Positions 41,870-51,017 of a stretch of 64,000 bases of DNA are shown here, piece by piece (position 1 is the stretch's first letter; every line of letters starts with the position of its first letter). Below the pieces are notes generated by a model. That model saw nothing but the letters and a program-made list of their open reading frames with translations, did no database searches and was not told the origin of the DNA. The DNA lies in assembly GCA_020161615.1 (NCBI GenBank), contig JAIUPD010000006.1, forward strand, positions 246,271-310,270, read 5' to 3'. The translations under genes were made by a program, and so were the position numbers. Source of the DNA: Pseudomonadota bacterium (GTDB taxonomy: Bacteria; Pseudomonadota; Alphaproteobacteria; Rhodobacterales; Rhodobacteraceae).

Positions 41870-42963
41870 TGCGCCGCATGAAAGGCGCCCTGCTGACCGA
41901 GCCGGGCCAGCCCCTGCAGATCGTCGACGATCTGATGATCGACGCGCCGCGCCCGGGCGAAGCGCTGGTCCGCGTCACCCATTGCGGTATCTGCCAGTCG
42001 GATGTGTCGATCATCGACGGCAAGATGCCCTACCCGCTGCCCGCGGTCCTGGGGCACGAGGCCGCGGGCGAGATCGTCGCCCTGGGCACGCCGGACGATG
42101 GGTTCAAAGCGGGCGACCGGGTGGTCCTGTCGATGCGCGCGCCCTGCGACGAATGTTTTCACTGCCGCCACGACCAGCCGGTCCTCTGCGAGAAAAGCGC
42201 GGCGCCCCCCGGCGTCGGCGAGGCCCGGCTCTGGCGCGACGGCAGGCCCGTCACGCGCGGGTTCCAGCTGGGCGCTTTCGCCGAATACGCGCTCGTCTCC
42301 CTGCGCGGTCTGGCTCCGGTGCCCGAGGCTCTGCCCTCGGACCAGGCGGCGATCACCGGCTGCGCGGTGCAGACCGCCTATGGCAGCGTGCATAACGTCG
42401 CCCGTCTGACTGCCGGGGACAGCGCCTGCGTGATCGGCCTGGGCGGTATCGGCCTGGCCGAACTCATGACCCTGCGCGCCGCCGGGGCCGGGGCAATCGC
42501 CGCGGTCGAGCCAAACGCCAGCCGCCGCGAAGCCGCGCGAGCGTCCGGCGCGGACTGCGCGCTGGCCCCCGACGATCCCGCGCTCTCCGACAGGCTGATG
42601 GCACTGACCGGCGGGCGCGGCTTCGATGTCGTCTTCGACAATGTGGCGACCACCGGCACCAGCGATCTGGCGCTGCGGCTGACCCGGGCGGGGGGAAAGC
42701 TGGTGCTGGTCGGCGTGACCGGCGCACCGCAGCCCCCGGGCTTTTCGACCATGGACCTCGTGCTGCGGCAAAAGACCGTCACCGGCGCTTTCCTCGGCAA
42801 TTGCCATCCCCGCCGCGACCTGCCGCGCATCATGGAAATGGCAATCACAGGCCGCATGGATCTGGGCGCGCTGGTCACCGCCACCCTGCCTTTCGACGAC
42901 ATCAACGAGGGCCTTGCGCGCTTTCGGCGAGGCGAGGGCGTCCGCACCGTCCTCTGCCTCTGA
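41869..42963 (+). CDS. Zinc-dependent alcohol dehydrogenase (MDR superfamily)
   Basis: A 364-aa medium-chain dehydrogenase. The catalytic-zinc motif is HCGICQSDVS plus GHEAAGEIV, the structural zinc site is CDECFHCRHDQPVLC (four cysteines) and the NAD Rossmann motif is IGLGGIGLAEL. The ATG overlaps the ALDH stop (TGATG-type), and an ATG at 41878 is an alternative. With the ALDH it would convert an alcohol to the acid. The class is that of class III-like and aryl/benzyl alcohol dehydrogenases; specificity is not visible. Confidence 0.91.
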   Translation: MRRMKGALLTEPGQPLQIVDDLMIDAPRPGEALVRVTHCGICQSDVSIIDGKMPYPLPAVLGHEAAGEIVALGTPDDGFKAGDRVVLSMRAPCDECFHCRHDQPVLCEKSAAPPGVGEARLWRDGRPVTRGFQLGAFAEYALVSLRGLAPVPEALPSDQAAITGCAVQTAYGSVHNVARLTAGDSACVIGLGGIGLAELMTLRAAGAGAIAAVEPNASRREAARASGADCALAPDDPALSDRLMALTGGRGFDVVFDNVATTGTSDLALRLTRAGGKLVLVGVTGAPQPPGFSTMDLVLRQKTVTGAFLGNCHPRRDLPRIMEMAITGRMDLGALVTATLPFDDINEGLARFRRGEGVRTVLCL

Positions 42964-42997
42964 GCGCGCCCCAGACCCTGACCAAGGAGGGACAGCC

Positions 42998-43324
42998 ATG
43001 TCCGACCCCTCGACCAGCCCCGGGCGGCTGGAGGCCAGCCGCGATCCCGTGACCGGCGACATTTTCTTTCCCGCCCGGTGGCTTGCCGCCGATGGCAGCC
43101 TGCGCCGTTGCGAACCGCATCCGCTGCAGGCGGCGGGCAGGCTCTACAGCTGGACCCGCATGGGCCGGCGGTGCTTTGGCCAGATCGACCTGACGCATGG
43201 CCCGCGCATCCAGGTCACCCTGTTGGGCGAGGTCCATGAGATCGGCGCCCTCTACGTGCTGAGCACGCAAGAGGCCGAGGATGGCAAGGTCAGGAAAGGA
43301 TATGCCCGTGTCGCAGCCGGTTGA
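42998..43324 (+). CDS. DUF35 OB-fold protein, partner of the thiolase homologue
   Basis: A 108-aa OB-fold protein of the DUF35 group, which binds acyl-CoA and forms complexes with thiolase-fold enzymes. The core is GRLYSWTRMGRR and RIQVTLLGEVHEIGALY. It lacks an obvious N-terminal zinc ribbon (only scattered Cys), unlike most full-length DUF35 proteins, so it is a short form. ATG follows AAGGAGGG. It overlaps the thiolase homologue by 23 bp, which suggests a stoichiometric complex as in Ltp2/ChsH2-type aldolases. Role by family and gene order. Confidence 0.78.
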   Translation: MSDPSTSPGRLEASRDPVTGDIFFPARWLAADGSLRRCEPHPLQAAGRLYSWTRMGRRCFGQIDLTHGPRIQVTLLGEVHEIGALYVLSTQEAEDGKVRKGYARVAAG

Positions 43325-44447
43325 GATTTTCGTGGCGGGCACCGGCTGCGTGCCGGTCGGAAAACACCCACTCGGCAGCGGCCGCGCGCTGGCGGCCGAA
43401 GCCGCCGTCGCCGCGCTGGAGGATGTGGGCGCCACCTTCCGTGACGTGGACGCCACCTTTGCCGGGGTGGCGCTGCCCTCGTCCCCCTGGGCCGTGCATG
43501 TGGCCAAGGATCTGGGCCTGACCGGAAAGCCGGTGTTCCAGCTTTTCAACGCCTCGGCCAGCGGGCTGGCGGCGGTGCATGCGGCGATCAGCGCGATCCG
43601 GGCCGGTGAGGCGAATGTGGTGCTGGTGCTGGGCTATGACGTTCCGGCCAATGACGAAGACCCGCTTGCCGCGCAGGGCTTCCTGCCACCGCCCGCGCTC
43701 TTCGCCCTCTGGGCCCAGCGGCGGATGGTCGAGCGGGGCACGCGGCCCGAGCATTTCGCCCTGGTCGCGGCGAAGAACTGGAACTACGCGCGCAGCCAGC
43801 CGCATGCCGCGCGCCGGGCGGATCACGAGGTCACGGTGGACGAAATCCTTGGCTCGAAAATGATTGCCGAGCCGATGACGGCGATGATGTGCACGCCCTG
43901 GGTCTTTGGTGCCGCGGCGCTGGTGCTGGCCAGCCGCGAGGGGCTGAAACGGCTGCCCGGTCTGCGCTGGCCCCTGTCGCGCATCGACAGTTCCGAGGCG
44001 CAATCCGAGGTCTATGCCGGCCCCGGGCATGTCATCGAGGGCCAGGTCGTCGGCCCGCCCGAGATCACCCGCACCACCATCACTGCCGCCCTGCGCAAGG
44101 CGGGGCGGGACATCAAGGATGTCGATATTGTGCAGGTTCATGACGCCTTCGCCGTCGAAGAACTGGTCTATTACGAATTGCTGGGCTTCTCGAAACCCGG
44201 CGAGACCGAGGCGCTGGTCGAGGCGGGGGCATTTGGTCCGGGCTCTCGCGCCGCGTTCGGCCTGCCCGAATTCTCGACCGATGGCGGGTTGATCGGGCGG
44301 GGGCATCCGGCAGGCCCCTCGGGGATCTTCCAGCACATCGAAAGCCTGCGCCGGTTCCGCGAGCATGGCGACCAGCTGGGCATCTGCCACCTGCTCGGTG
44401 CCGGGTCTACCTGCATCACCCAAATCGTCAGCCGCGCCGATGGCTGA
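43302..44447 (+). CDS. Thiolase-superfamily protein lacking the nucleophilic cysteine (aldolase-like)
   Basis: A 381-aa thiolase-fold protein of the SCP2-thiolase type. The normal nucleophile motif N-x-C-x-SG reads FNASASGLAAV, with Ser for Cys, and the C-terminal CxGGG motif reads HLLGAGSTC, also without Cys. The His in GRGHPAGPSG and VHDAFA are kept. True thiolysis is therefore doubtful; thiolase-fold retro-aldolases such as Ltp2 also work without it and need a DUF35 partner, and one overlaps here. Start at ATG 43302 behind AGGAAAGG. The call as an aldolase-like enzyme is inference; the missing Cys is seen. Confidence 0.85.
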   Translation: MPVSQPVEIFVAGTGCVPVGKHPLGSGRALAAEAAVAALEDVGATFRDVDATFAGVALPSSPWAVHVAKDLGLTGKPVFQLFNASASGLAAVHAAISAIRAGEANVVLVLGYDVPANDEDPLAAQGFLPPPALFALWAQRRMVERGTRPEHFALVAAKNWNYARSQPHAARRADHEVTVDEILGSKMIAEPMTAMMCTPWVFGAAALVLASREGLKRLPGLRWPLSRIDSSEAQSEVYAGPGHVIEGQVVGPPEITRTTITAALRKAGRDIKDVDIVQVHDAFAVEELVYYELLGFSKPGETEALVEAGAFGPGSRAAFGLPEFSTDGGLIGRGHPAGPSGIFQHIESLRRFREHGDQLGICHLLGAGSTCITQIVSRADG

Positions 44448-44460
44448 GGGACGGAGACGG

Positions 44461-44493
44461 CAAAGGCCCGCCGGAACCGCCGGCGGGCCTTTG
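44461..44493. terminator. Strong bidirectional intrinsic terminator
   Basis: CAAAGGCCCGCCGG (44461-44474) and CCGGCGGGCCTTTG (44480-44493) form a perfect 14-bp stem with a 5-nt loop. It sits between convergent genes (thiolase homologue + and fadJ -), and the A/T ends of the stem give a short U-run in either direction. The clearest terminator in the window. Confidence 0.85.
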
Positions 44494-44513
44494 TGCTTGT
44501 GGGAAGCGATCTG

Positions 44514-46607
44514 TCAGAGCGCGTGGAACCGGCCATCCCGCGCCGCCATATCGCGCAGCGACTGCGGCGCCTCGAACCGCCCGCCATAGGCCGCAGCCAG
44601 CGCGTCACATTCGGCGACGAAGCGGCGGGCGCCGATTGTGTCCACATAAGACAGCACGCCGCCAAAGCCGCGCGGAAACATCCAGCCCAGGACCGAGCCG
44701 ACATCGGCATCCGTGGCATTGGCCAGAATGCCTTCCTCCATCGCGCGCACGGTTTCCAGCGCCTGCGCATGCATGAGCCGCTTGCGGATCTCGGCATCGG
44801 GCATGGCCGTGCCCTGGCGCGGGAAAAGAGCGGCGAGACCGCCCCAAGATACCAGCTTGCCCTCGGCATAATCATAGATCCCGGCGCCGTCGCGCCGCCC
44901 GGTACGGCCGGCCTCGACCAGCGCCTGAAGCACCTCGACCGCGCGGTTGCCCCGGTTCGACACCCGCGTGTCGTCGCTGCGGACCGAGCTGAAAATGTCG
45001 ATCAGCAGCGGCAATCCGGTCATGTCGTTCATCGCGCAGGGGCCGATCACCATCCCGAACTCGGTCGCCACCCGGTCGATCTGGCCCGCGCTGACCCCCT
45101 CGCCCAGCAGGGTCATCGCCTCGCCGGTGTAGGAGGCGACGACGCGGCTGGTGTAAAAGCCCAGCCCGTCCTGCACGACAATCGGCGTCTTCCGCAGCAG
45201 CTTCAGCAGATCGAGCATCCGCGCCAGCGTGGCCTGCGAGGTCTGGGCGCCGCAGATCACCTCGACCAGCGGCATCCGCTCGACCGGGCCGAAGAAATGC
45301 GCGCCGATGAAGGCCTCGGGATCGGCGCAATAGCCGGCCAAGGTGGTGATCGGCAGGGTCGAGGTATTCGATGCCACGGGGCCACCGGGGCGGATCGCAG
45401 CGCTGAGTTGCTGCAGAACCGCCGCCTTGACGGCCTCGACCTCGACCACCGCCTCGATGCCCGCATCGACCTCGGCAAGCCCGGCATAGCCCCTCTGGCC
45501 CTTGATCCGCGCCAGCACCGCGTCGCGATCGGCAGGCGTCATGCGCCCGGCCTTGACCTGCCGTTCGCCGGTTTTGGCGATGGCCGCCAGGCCGCGGGCG
45601 AGGGCCTCGTCGCCCACCTCGATCAGCGTCACCGCGAGCCCCGCAGCGGCGGCGGTGAAGGCGATGCCGCCGCCCATGGTGCCGCCGCCCACCACCGCGA
45701 CCGAACGGAGATGATAAAGCGGTTCACCCTGCGGGCGGCCCTTGATCGCCCTGGCGTCGTTCAGCGCGAAATGCAGCCGGATCCGGTTCTTGGCGGTCGG
45801 CGAGACGACGAGCCCGGCGAAGGCCCTCCGCTCGGTCTCCAGCGCCGCCTCGAAGGGCTGGGCAAAGCCGGTTTCGATGACATCGAGGATCGCGGCCTCA
45901 GCGATATCGGCAATTCCCGACCGGCGGGCGCATTGCGCGCGGGCCTTGGCGAACAGTGCGGCGTCCGCGGCCTGCGGCTTGGCCCCGACCCGGTCCCAGG
46001 GCTGCACCGGCCGGGTCGCGCGGGCCAGCGCGATTGCGGCGTCGAGCAGGTCATCGCGCGGCACAACGCGATCCACCAGCCCCATTTCCAGCGCGGCAAC
46101 GGCATCCACCGGCTTGCCCCCGGTCAACAGGTCCAGCGCCGGGCCGACACCGATCAAACGCGGCAGGCGCTGCGTGCCGCCCGCGCCGGGCATCAGGCCC
46201 AGCGTCACCTCGGGCAGACCCAGCAGGGCGTCACTCGCCGCGACCCGGGCGTGGCAGGCCAGCGCCAGTTCCACCCCGCCGCCCATGGCGGCACCGTTGA
46301 TCGCGGCGACGACCGGCTTGCCGCCTTTCTCCATCCGCCGCATCACTGCCCGCACCCCCTTGACCAGCGCGGTTGCCTCGGCTGGGTCGGTCACGCGCTG
46401 CAGATCGCGCAGATCGCCGCCGGCGACGAAGCCCCGCTTGCCCGAGGCCAGCACGATCCCGACGACGCTGTCATCGGCCAGCGCGGCCTCCAGCTGCTGC
46501 GCCAGTTCCTCTTGCGCGGCCCTCGTCTTGGTGTTGACCGGGGCGCCCGGCTGATCCCAGGTCAAGACGGCGATGCCGTCGCGGTCGTTCCGCGCTACGA
46601 TGGGCAT
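44514..46607 (-). CDS. Bifunctional enoyl-CoA hydratase / 3-hydroxyacyl-CoA dehydrogenase (FadJ-like)
   Basis: A 697-aa fused beta-oxidation enzyme. The N-terminal crotonase domain (about 1-190) has the oxyanion GGDLRDL and GAAMGGGVELALAC with GLMPGAGGTQRLPR; the middle Rossmann domain starts SVAVVGGGTMGGGIAF (about 290), with catalytic His in GAHFFGPVERMPLVEV; two C-terminal helical domains follow. This is the normal FadB/FadJ order and length. It is the last gene of a minus-strand operon with an acyl-CoA ligase and dehydrogenase, and shares its end with a terminator. It would hydrate an enoyl-CoA and oxidise the product; substrate chain unknown. Confidence 0.92.
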   Translation of the reverse strand: MPIVARNDRDGIAVLTWDQPGAPVNTKTRAAQEELAQQLEAALADDSVVGIVLASGKRGFVAGGDLRDLQRVTDPAEATALVKGVRAVMRRMEKGGKPVVAAINGAAMGGGVELALACHARVAASDALLGLPEVTLGLMPGAGGTQRLPRLIGVGPALDLLTGGKPVDAVAALEMGLVDRVVPRDDLLDAAIALARATRPVQPWDRVGAKPQAADAALFAKARAQCARRSGIADIAEAAILDVIETGFAQPFEAALETERRAFAGLVVSPTAKNRIRLHFALNDARAIKGRPQGEPLYHLRSVAVVGGGTMGGGIAFTAAAAGLAVTLIEVGDEALARGLAAIAKTGERQVKAGRMTPADRDAVLARIKGQRGYAGLAEVDAGIEAVVEVEAVKAAVLQQLSAAIRPGGPVASNTSTLPITTLAGYCADPEAFIGAHFFGPVERMPLVEVICGAQTSQATLARMLDLLKLLRKTPIVVQDGLGFYTSRVVASYTGEAMTLLGEGVSAGQIDRVATEFGMVIGPCAMNDMTGLPLLIDIFSSVRSDDTRVSNRGNRAVEVLQALVEAGRTGRRDGAGIYDYAEGKLVSWGGLAALFPRQGTAMPDAEIRKRLMHAQALETVRAMEEGILANATDADVGSVLGWMFPRGFGGVLSYVDTIGARRFVAECDALAAAYGGRFEAPQSLRDMAARDGRFHAL

Positions 46608-46668
46608 GAAGGTTCCTTTCCGGGGCGCGGCCGCGTCCCATTCTTCGCATCACAAATTGGGTCGAGGC

Positions 46669-47799
46669 CTAGAGCGTCCGCCCGATGATCTCGCGCAGGA
46701 CTTCCGACGAACCGCCCGCGATCCGCTCGACCCTCGCGTCGGCGAAGGCGCGGCAAATGGGCATTTCCTGCATGTATCCCCACCCGCCATGCAGTTGCAG
46801 ACAGGCATCCACCGTCCGGCCCAGCATCTCGGTGGTCCAGAGCTTTGCCATTGCCGCCGTCTCGGCATCGAGGCCGCCGTCCAGATAGCGGCGCAGCTGG
46901 TCATCGACATAGGCCCGGCCGACCGCCAGGTCGGTCTTCACGCTGGCCAGGACGAAGCGGGTGTTCTGATGGTCCAGAAGCCGCTGGCCGAAGACCATGC
47001 GGTTCCGGCAATGGGCCAGCGTCTCGGCAAAGGCGAATTCCGCCTTGGCGACGCAGGACAAGGCAATCGACAGCCGCTCGCGTGCGAGGCCCTTCACCAG
47101 ATAGGACAGGCCCTGCCCCAGATCGCCCAGCAACGCGTCGGCGGGCAGGATCATGTCGTCGAAGAACAATTCGGAGGTGTCCTGCGCGTGAAGCCCCAGC
47201 TTCGCCAGATTGCGACCGCGCCGGAAGCCGGGGCGGGAGGCATCGACGACAAAGAGCGACAGGCGCTCGCCTTCGGTCTTCGCCGCCAGGATCACGACAT
47301 CGGCCATCTGCCCGTTCGAGATGAAGGTCTTCTGCCCGCTCACGCGCCACTGGTCGCCCTCGCGCCGGGCCTGCGTGCGAATACGGCGCAGGTCTGACCC
47401 GGCCTCGGGCTCGGTCATCGCCACCGCGCCGATCGCCTGACCCGAGACCATGCGCGGCAGCCACCGCGCCCGCTGCGCCGCGGACCCGAAGGTCTGCAGA
47501 TAGGGCGCGACCATTTCGGAATGGATCCAGAACCCGGGACCGCTGGCGCCGACGCGGCTCATCTCTTCGATCACCACTGCGCTGAACCGGTAGTCCAGAC
47601 CCAGGCCGCCGTCTTCCTCGGCGACGGTCGGACACAGAAGGCCCGCCTCCCCGGCCTTGACCCAGGCGTCGCGGTCGACCTGACCCTGCGCTTCCCAGGC
47701 CTGGTGCCGGGGCAGGATCTCGGCCTGAAGGAACTTGCGCACCTGATCGCGGAACATCTCCTGATCGGCATCGAAGACGGGGCGGGGGGTGGGGGTCAT
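46669..47799 (-). CDS. Acyl-CoA dehydrogenase
   Basis: A 376-aa FAD flavoenzyme that introduces the 2,3 double bond in an acyl-CoA. Signature segments are AMTEPEAGSDLRRIRT, the FISNGQMADVV loop, the LQLHGGWGYMQE helix and the C-terminal RIAGGSSEVLREIIG. Start ATG 47799 overlaps the ligase stop (ATGA). It sits between ligase and FadJ genes, an order fitting activation, dehydrogenation, hydration and oxidation. A saturated dihydro-aryl or branched acid is a likely substrate type. Confidence 0.92.
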   Translation of the reverse strand: MTPTPRPVFDADQEMFRDQVRKFLQAEILPRHQAWEAQGQVDRDAWVKAGEAGLLCPTVAEEDGGLGLDYRFSAVVIEEMSRVGASGPGFWIHSEMVAPYLQTFGSAAQRARWLPRMVSGQAIGAVAMTEPEAGSDLRRIRTQARREGDQWRVSGQKTFISNGQMADVVILAAKTEGERLSLFVVDASRPGFRRGRNLAKLGLHAQDTSELFFDDMILPADALLGDLGQGLSYLVKGLARERLSIALSCVAKAEFAFAETLAHCRNRMVFGQRLLDHQNTRFVLASVKTDLAVGRAYVDDQLRRYLDGGLDAETAAMAKLWTTEMLGRTVDACLQLHGGWGYMQEMPICRAFADARVERIAGGSSEVLREIIGRTL

Positions 47800-49328
47800 G
47801 CGCGTCCCTCCTGCGCCAGCCAGTCGGCGCGCAGCAGATCCTTGCGGATCTTGCCGACACCGCTGCGGGGCAGAGCCTCGCGGAAGGTCACGCCCTTGGG
47901 GCATTTGTATCCGGCGATTCGCGTCCGGCAATGCGCGATCAGGGCGGCGGTACCGGGGGGCTCGGCGCCAGCAGCGGGAACGACGAAAGCATGCACCGCT
48001 TCGCCCCATCGCTGGTCGGGAACGCCGATCACGGCAACCTCGGCAATGCCCGGATAGGTCGAAAGCGCGTTCTCGACCTCGCCGCAGAAAACGTTCTCGC
48101 CGCCGGTGACGATCATGTCCTTCAGACGGTCGACGACAGTGACGTAACCATCCGCCGACATAATCCCGACATCGCCGGTGCGCAGCCAGCCGTCGACAAT
48201 GGTTTCGGCGGTCTTTTCGGGCAGGCCATGGTAGCCGTTCATCACCCGCAACCCGGCGACCTGGATCTCGCCCGCCGTACCGCGTGGCAGTTCCACCCCG
48301 TCAGGCCCGGCGATGCGCACATCGACCGAGAGCGTCGCACGCCCGGCCGCGGCCAGATGCGGCGAGCCGGGCGCATGCGCCTCGGGCGGCAGGATGATGC
48401 AGGCCCCACCGATCTCGGTCTGACCGTAGGCCTGTTTGAGCCGTGCCTGCGGAAAGGCCGCCATGGTCCGGCGCAACAGCCCCTCGGACATCGGCGCGGC
48501 GCCATAGACCAGGCTGCGCACCTGGCCGAACACCCCGGCATTGCCCGCATGGTCGAGCAGATCGTGCAGGGCGGTCGGCACCACGCTGAGGAAATTCACC
48601 CCGTATTCCTGCAGGGCATGCAAAACCCCGGCCGGCGAGGCGTCGGCGGTGAACACATGCGTGCCCTGCCCGTAGGTGATCGCATTGGCCAGGGACGAGC
48701 CGCCGAGGTGAAAGAACGGCATCGTGTGCAGGTAGACCGACGCGGCGGTGCATTCCATCGCCACGCATTGATCGAGGGCCTGAAGATGGATCGAACGATG
48801 CGAGAGTTCGGCCCCCTTGGGCGCGCCGGTGGTGCCGCCGGTGTAATAGAGGCCCAGCACCTCGGCCGGGTCGGGGTTGACCGGGGACATCGGCTCATGA
48901 TCCAGCAGGTCGTCCAGGCTGCAGCCCGAGAGATCCGCGCCCCGGTCCAGGGCGATGCAGGCGGCCGACGGCAGATCGGCGGCGAGGTGACGCGCCACCG
49001 AAGCCATCGGTCCGTCCACCGCCAGGGCCCGCGCGCCGCTGTCCCTGAGGATGGCGCGCAATTCGGGCACCGACAGTCGCCAGTTCAGCGGTACGACGAC
49101 GATCCCCGCCCAGATGGCCGCAAAGGTCAGTTCCATATGCTCGGCAGTGTTCCCGGCGAGGAAAGCGATGGACTGGCCCCGCCCCAGCCCCTGCGCGCGC
49201 AGCCCGGCGGCAAGGCGCGCGATCCGGTCGGCGGTCTGCGCCCAGCTGCGCGAAAAGCCTGCGCCGACCACGGCAGGCCGGTCGGGCGCCTGATGCGCGG
49301 CGCGGGTGATGGCAAGGGCCAGCGTCAC
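47796..49328 (-). CDS. Acyl-CoA synthetase (AMP-forming, FadD-like)
   Basis: A 510-aa class I adenylate-forming enzyme. Motifs are YYTGGTTGAPKGAELSH (note YTGGTTG rather than YTSGTTG), AYGQTEIG, WLRTGDVGIM, DRLKDMIVTGGENVF and the catalytic lysine in SGVGKIRKDLL. The whole gene is on the minus strand and starts the operon that ends in fadJ. It converts a carboxylic acid to acyl-CoA. Its promoter must lie in 49329-49820, a region shared with the divergent monooxygenase. Acid specificity unknown. Confidence 0.91.
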   Translation of the reverse strand: MTLALAITRAAHQAPDRPAVVGAGFSRSWAQTADRIARLAAGLRAQGLGRGQSIAFLAGNTAEHMELTFAAIWAGIVVVPLNWRLSVPELRAILRDSGARALAVDGPMASVARHLAADLPSAACIALDRGADLSGCSLDDLLDHEPMSPVNPDPAEVLGLYYTGGTTGAPKGAELSHRSIHLQALDQCVAMECTAASVYLHTMPFFHLGGSSLANAITYGQGTHVFTADASPAGVLHALQEYGVNFLSVVPTALHDLLDHAGNAGVFGQVRSLVYGAAPMSEGLLRRTMAAFPQARLKQAYGQTEIGGACIILPPEAHAPGSPHLAAAGRATLSVDVRIAGPDGVELPRGTAGEIQVAGLRVMNGYHGLPEKTAETIVDGWLRTGDVGIMSADGYVTVVDRLKDMIVTGGENVFCGEVENALSTYPGIAEVAVIGVPDQRWGEAVHAFVVPAAGAEPPGTAALIAHCRTRIAGYKCPKGVTFREALPRSGVGKIRKDLLRADWLAQEGRA

Positions 49329-49820
49329 TCCGCACCCCCTGTCTGCCCGATTCGCCCCATCGGATTGCCGCTGAACAGATCTGCCATGTCACCCCTCCCT
49401 TGTCGTTTGCTTATAGTACTATTGATTATGTGGTGCAAATACAAAATCCGCGAGCATCGGGGCGGGCATTGCCCGAGCCGGCACGGCACAGTCCTGGAGC
49501 CGTCAGGCCCGCGGCATCGACAAGCGTGAAGGATTGCTGCATCTTGTCAGTATGATGCGACTATTGATCGCGTATTCCCTGCCAAACAAGCAGTCGCACG
49601 CCGCCGGATGCGCGGTGCTTTCCCGCCGATGTCTTGGTGTCGAAGGACACGGAGGAACGGCATGGCCCCTCAGCGGTCCAGGGGAGGGCAAGCCCGCAAG
49701 ATAGCATTTGACTGATGAAAACAATAGAACGATAAGGACAGTGACAGCCGCAGCCCTGCCAGGGATCGGCCCGGCCCCGCGGACGCGCGGCCGACGGAGG
49801 GATAGAGGGAGGAGCCCGCA
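49329..49820. other. 492-bp divergent intergenic region (ligase operon / monooxygenase)
   Basis: It carries a palindrome ATAGTACTAT (49413-49422), TATTGAT motifs at 49420 and 49562, and a promoter for the + strand at 49708-49736. I see no gene in it. The palindrome and the TATTGAT motifs probably serve regulation of one or both operons. Confidence 0.5.
49708..49736 (+). promoter_or_regulatory. Promoter of the salicylate-hydroxylase-type gene
   Basis: TTGACT (49708-49713), a 17-bp spacer and GATAAG (49731-49736), which is four of six in the -10 box, followed about 85 bp later by the ATG at 49821. The spacing is ideal for a sigma-70 promoter. Confidence 0.5.
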
Positions 49821-51017
49821 ATGACTCGGAAAGCATTGGTGGTTGGCGCCGGCATCGGGGGCCTGACGGCCGCGGCGGCGCTGATCAAGCAAGGGATCGA
49901 GGTCACGGTTCTTGAACAGGCCCCGCAGCTTGGCGAGGTCGGCGCGGGCCTGCAAGTCTCGCCCAATGCCGTGAAAGTGCTGCGCGGCCTGGGGCTCGAA
50001 TCCGGCCTGAAAGAGATCGCCTGCACCCCCGACGCCTTTTGCGGCTATGAATGGGACAGCGGCGAAGAGCTTTACCGCACGCCGCTGGCCGGGACGCACG
50101 AGCGCCTTTACGGCGCAGGCTATTATCAGGCACACCGCGCCGACCTGCACCGCCTGCTCGCCAGCGCCGTCCCGGCCGATTCCGTGCGTCTCGGCACACG
50201 AATCACCGCGGCCGCGCAGGACGAGGCCGGCGCCTCGGTCACGCTGGAAAGCGGCGAGGTGCTGCAGGCGGATGTGGTGATCGGCGCGGATGGCATCAAA
50301 TCGGTGGTCCGCGAGGCTATTGGCGCCGCCCAACCGACCACCTACACCGGGATGACCGCCTTTCGCGGCCTGATCCCCGCCAAGGCGATCCCGCCGGGGA
50401 TGATCGACCGGGTGGCCGCCAACTGGCAGGGGCCGCACGGCCATGTGATTCATTATTACCTGCGCGCCTACCAGTTGGTGAACGTGGTCGCGGTGATGGA
50501 ACTGGACAGCTGGACCGCCGAAAGCTGGAGCCTGGCGGTATCCAGCGACGAAATGCTGGCGCTTTTCGAAGGCTGGCACCCGACGATCCAGCATCTGTTG
50601 CGCTCCATCGAGCAACCCTTCCGCTGGGGCCTCTATGGCCGCGAGGCAACCCATGACTGGGGACGGGGCCGGCTGACCTTGCTGGGGGATGCCGTGCATC
50701 CGATGGTCCCCTTCCTGGCGCAGGGGGCGGCGATGGCGATGGAAGACGGCTATGTCCTAGCCGGCGTGCTGGGTCGCTATCTCGACGACCCGGTTGCGGG
50801 GCTGCGCGCCTATGAGAACGCGCGGCGCGACCGGGCGAATGCGGTGCAGCAGGGCTCGCTGGAGCGGGCGCAGACGGTACACGAGCCGGATCCCGTCAAG
50901 CGGGCCGAGCGCAACCGGGCTTATGCCGAGCTCAACCGCAAGGACCCGGAGAAGACAATGCATCGTGCAGAGTGGATTTTTTCCTACGATCCAGACGCAG
51001 CAATCGCGGCGGCTTGA
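49821..51017 (+). CDS. FAD-dependent monooxygenase, salicylate/3-hydroxybenzoate hydroxylase type
   Basis: A 398-aa flavoprotein hydroxylase. The N-terminal dinucleotide motif is LVVGAGIGGLTAAAALIKQG, the DG motif is DVVIGADGIKSVVREA and the FAD ribityl motif is LTLLGDAVHPMVPFLAQGAA. Salicylate 1-hydroxylase and 3-hydroxybenzoate 6-hydroxylase share this layout and length. RBS GAGGGAGGAG precedes the ATG. It lies before a TRAP transporter that could import its substrate, but 490 bp of intergenic DNA separate them. The product, gentisate or catechol, would need genes outside the window. Confidence 0.9.
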   Translation: MTRKALVVGAGIGGLTAAAALIKQGIEVTVLEQAPQLGEVGAGLQVSPNAVKVLRGLGLESGLKEIACTPDAFCGYEWDSGEELYRTPLAGTHERLYGAGYYQAHRADLHRLLASAVPADSVRLGTRITAAAQDEAGASVTLESGEVLQADVVIGADGIKSVVREAIGAAQPTTYTGMTAFRGLIPAKAIPPGMIDRVAANWQGPHGHVIHYYLRAYQLVNVVAVMELDSWTAESWSLAVSSDEMLALFEGWHPTIQHLLRSIEQPFRWGLYGREATHDWGRGRLTLLGDAVHPMVPFLAQGAAMAMEDGYVLAGVLGRYLDDPVAGLRAYENARRDRANAVQQGSLERAQTVHEPDPVKRAERNRAYAELNRKDPEKTMHRAEWIFSYDPDAAIAAA

